In this document: in pieces, positions 34,030-35,622 of the stretch
How positions within the stretch are numbered: position 1 is the stretch's first letter
Layout of the letters: each line of letters opens with the position of its first letter
From: Akkermansiaceae bacterium
GTDB lineage: Bacteria > Verrucomicrobiota > Verrucomicrobiia > Verrucomicrobiales > Akkermansiaceae
DNA length: 35,622 nucleotides
Assembly: GCA_903908495.1 (NCBI GenBank)
Contig: CAIVSK010000355.1
Coordinates: 1 to 35,622, forward strand
Reading direction: 5' to 3'
Notes under the pieces: model-generated
Seen by the model: the letters and a program-made list of their open reading frames with translations, nothing else
The model's database searches: none
Told to the model about the DNA's origin: nothing
Made by a program: the position numbers and the translations under genes

Positions 34030-34242
34030 CGTGAAAACGTCGATGTGAATCGGATTCTGAACTACCTGCCTGCCTCCTTGGTATGATGCCATGCTGGGAA
34101 ACCGGCTTGCGGTTTTCCGCCGTCGGAGGCGCTGCCAAACAGGAACTCTCGCATGCGCAAGTGCATCCCCGAACAGGACGACCACCGGGTCCGCTGTGCT
34201 TGCTTGGGAGATGGATGATTTGAGAGCATGGTTCGTGTTGGC
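33993..34242 (-). ncRNA. Candidate structured RNA (~250 nt) with own promoter and terminator
   Basis: No convincing protein is encoded; the short minus-strand frames here have no recognisable features. The stretch is bounded by a promoter-like pair at 34249-34277 and a strong terminator. The minus strand contains several local stems: CTTGC-GCAT-GCGAG, and GGAAA(A)CCG with CGGTTTCC. It matches none of the RNAs I tested by eye (tmRNA, RNase P, T-box). Bacterial rtcB operons of the Salmonella type are known to include small Y-like RNAs, which makes an RNA here credible, but I see no Rsr/Ro protein. Boundaries are approximate. Confidence 0.45.
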
Positions 34243-34248
34243 GGACGG

Positions 34249-34277
34249 AAGTTATGTTCATATAACTAACCCGTCAA
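34249..34277 (-). promoter_or_regulatory. Candidate sigma-70-type promoter for the structured RNA
   Basis: Minus strand: TTGACG (34277-34272) as -35, a 17-base spacer, and TAACTT (34254-34249) as -10, in an AT-rich patch. GTTAT/ATAAC and TTATGTT/AACATAA inverted repeats overlap it and could be operator half-sites. The -10 match is only moderate. Confidence 0.4.
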
Positions 34278-34282
34278 CATAA

Positions 34283-34487
34283 ATCTTCAATTTTTTCAGA
34301 ATCTTCCCGCGGGCCGTTTTCGGCTGTCTGACCTTTATGTTAGGTCAAGAGGAATGGCGTGACCGCGAGACGCGGGGTCGTGTTGGAGTGATTGAAAATA
34401 CAGCCCAGCCCTCAGCTCAAACGACACATTAGAATCTAACATATCAAACCAAGGCGATCCACCAATCATACGTAATGAGGTCCAGTC
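34283..34487. other. Gene-free spacer with two dyads between candidate RNA and transposase
   Basis: No gene is seen. Two inverted repeats stand out: TGACCT-N7-AGGTCA at 34329-34347, operator-like, and CCGCG-AGA-CGCGG at 34363-34375. The second shares the GCGAGACGC hairpin core with the first hairpin at 9854. There is no T tract after either. Confidence 0.4.
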
Positions 34488-34508
34488 CACAGGGGCGGTT
34501 CCGCCGTG
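34488..34508. repeat. REP-like palindrome beside the transposase
   Basis: GGCGG-TT-CCGCC (34494-34505) with outer CAC/GTG pairing forms a compact hairpin. It lies 15 bases outside the left inverted repeat of the Y1 transposase unit. REP-associated transposases recognise such hairpins, so this could be its substrate. Confidence 0.5.
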
Positions 34509-34522
34509 ACGGGGTCCTCGCA

Positions 34523-34552
34523 GTGATGGGGTCAGTCCTCGCATAGTAACAT
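34523..34552. repeat. Left inverted repeat of transposase unit
   Basis: The reverse complement matches 35592-35621 at 28 of 30 positions. It contains the transposase stop codon (34532-34534). A partial direct copy (GGGGTC...CTCGCA) lies just outside at about 34511-34522. Confidence 0.85.
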
Positions 34553-35551
34553 TTGTTCGAGGCGCTGCCGCCATTTCGTCACTTCGTTGCGGTCTGCACC
34601 CTGCCGGATCAGGCGACTTACCGATCGGTCGTGGCCCATTGCTAGCCGCTTTGCGAGCCATGCGTTGCTGATCGCGGTGTGTGTGCGCAACAGGGTCGCC
34701 AGCGCCACCTTGCGCGGATCGCCTTTCCGGGCAGGCAGCAGATTGCCCTCCTCATCGCACAGTTCCAACTCACAAATGCCAGCGGCAACCCACCGCTCCG
34801 CCTCCCGCTCGCCGTGTGCCGCCACCGCCATTCCGCTATGGCTGCCCGCTTTGCGCAGCGCCCTGCTGCCTTTCTCCACCAAGTCTAGCAAGCGGTCCCG
34901 GAACCCCTCGTCGCCCAAATACCAACCCCGCTGCAGCGCGGCGCTCGCCTCTGGCGGGAACTTTCCTCCATTCTCGGCCGCACGGGCCTCAAGATAATCC
35001 GCATATGCTCGCCGCCCCCGGGCGTCAGTGGCGAGTTGGTGGGCCGCCAGCACGCGGTCGAAAACCAGCCATTCGGGCGCCTTGCCGGAGCGATACGCGG
35101 GCAGGCTGCTCCACCGGTAGGCGGCGAGCTTGCCGTGCTCGCCGCCGGCCAACCCGGCGCGGGCGGCGTTGAGGTGGATGTAGTCGGCAACCACTTTGAA
35201 TTGTGAGGCGTCGCCCGCGCTTGCACCGGCCACCGGCACCGATTTGTAGCGGCCTTGAAACACATGGCCGCGCCGGCTGTGCAATCGGTTCCACGCCTGG
35301 CTGAAAGCGCCGAGCAACAGGTGCATGCCCGAGACGAGGTTGGGCTCGGGCGTCTCCAGCAGCAAATGAAAGTGATTGCGCATGAGGGTCCAGGCATGCA
35401 CGCGCCAGCCGTGGCTGCGGCACACCTCGCCCAAGCGGTGCAGGAACAACAAGGGTGCGTCTTGCCCGATGAAAATGGCCTTACCCCCGTCACCGCGAGC
35501 CATCACATGATAGATCGCGCCTGGATACTCAAACCTCAAGGGTCTCGCCAT
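34532..35551 (-). CDS. REP-associated tyrosine transposase (Y1, HUH superfamily)
   Basis: 339 aa. It opens MARPLRFEYPGAIYHVMARG, typical of Y1/IS200-like transposases in the REP-associated (RAYT) group. The HUH motif is NHFHLLLETPEP (His60, His62) and the catalytic tyrosine is Tyr124 in ADYIHLNAARAGL. The catalytic domain spans about residues 1-190. The C-terminal ~150 residues are extra and end in a helix-turn-helix-like segment (about 285-330). Y1 enzymes cut single-stranded hairpin ends and act on REP elements, usually without self-transposition. The gene is complete and bounded by 30-bp inverted repeats. Upstream of the start (35552-35591) no clear promoter is seen. Confidence 0.9.
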   Translation of the reverse strand: MARPLRFEYPGAIYHVMARGDGGKAIFIGQDAPLLFLHRLGEVCRSHGWRVHAWTLMRNHFHLLLETPEPNLVSGMHLLLGAFSQAWNRLHSRRGHVFQGRYKSVPVAGASAGDASQFKVVADYIHLNAARAGLAGGEHGKLAAYRWSSLPAYRSGKAPEWLVFDRVLAAHQLATDARGRRAYADYLEARAAENGGKFPPEASAALQRGWYLGDEGFRDRLLDLVEKGSRALRKAGSHSGMAVAAHGEREAERWVAAGICELELCDEEGNLLPARKGDPRKVALATLLRTHTAISNAWLAKRLAMGHDRSVSRLIRQGADRNEVTKWRQRLEQMLLCED

Positions 35552-35591
35552 TCACGAATACTGCCCGGAAAATCCGAACCGCTCAAGAACT

Positions 35592-35621
35592 ATGTTACCA
35601 TGCGAGGACTGGCCCCATCAC
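35592..35621. repeat. Right inverted repeat of transposase unit
   Basis: Matches the reverse complement of 34523-34552 with two mismatches. It lies 40 bases before the transposase start and ends one base before the window edge, so any further palindrome to its right is not visible. Confidence 0.85.
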
Positions 35622-35622
35622 C

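Noticed and set aside
33967..34185. 72-codon minus-strand frame across the terminator and part of the His-type tRNA-like gene
   Set aside because: It reads through a strong terminator and into a tRNA-like gene and has no recognisable features; an RNA explanation fits better.
33993..34250. T-box riboswitch as an explanation of the leader before the tRNA-like genes
   Set aside because: I could not find the conserved T-box antiterminator sequence, and the downstream genes are not amino-acid related.
1..35622. CRISPR array or cas genes
   Set aside because: No regularly spaced repeats and no Cas-like protein were seen anywhere in the window.

Overview
The window is GC-rich DNA, most likely from a member of the Verrucomicrobiota. 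The evidence is circumstantial. There are several secreted glycoside hydrolases (GH16, GH78, GH172/DUF2961, GH5) and Shine-Dalgarno sites are mostly weak or absent. A palindromic intergenic repeat reads out a short peptide, CGGKRSATPLW, that I associate from memory with verrucomicrobial genomes. No rRNA or other direct taxonomic marker is present.

Layout. (1) 1-7287 is the 3' part of a BREX/Pgl phage-defence cluster, all on + and tightly coupled. It holds the C-terminal end of a PglY-like protein carrying an HNH nuclease domain, then pglZ, brxD and brxHI, which is the type 2 order. The methyltransferase and the rest of pglY would lie left of the window. (2) 7288-7777 is a gene-free border with an AT-rich patch and short direct repeats, ending at the 3' end of a normal tRNA-Arg(ACG). 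This looks like an island edge. (3) 8033-12676 is chromosomal: a small membrane protein overlapping a GT4 glycosyltransferase, a secreted GH16, and a TrhO-RluA tRNA-modification fusion. (4) 12863-16152 (-) is an iron operon: a membrane-anchored DtxR-FeoA-FeoA regulator and FeoB. (5) 16236-24466 holds a GH78 rhamnosidase, aat and lnt back to back, and an OafA-type acyltransferase. (6) 24438-28945 holds an unrecognised coding-like ORF, a D,D-carboxypeptidase homologue that has lost its catalytic lysine, an Lrp/AsnC regulator, and a GH5-GH172 pair. (7) 29018-31443 (-) is a stand-alone 2-oxoacid dehydrogenase E2 coupled to a YfbK-like protein without its vWA domain. (8) 31709-34250 (-) is the most unusual part: a candidate structured RNA with its own promoter and terminator, two tRNA-like genes (His GUG and Lys UUU anticodons), rtcB RNA ligase and an HNH protein. 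(9) 34488-35622 is a Y1/REP-associated transposase bounded by 30-bp inverted repeats.

The main candidate for an undescribed system is region 8. The two tRNA-like genes fold into full cloverleaves, but both D loops lack the GG pair and both T loops lack the normal TTC. Their T loops share the pattern nGCAnAT instead. They sit on the same strand directly upstream of an RNA-repair ligase. A decoy, sensor or non-translational role is inference. The second candidate is the HNH domain fused to the end of the PglY-like BREX protein.
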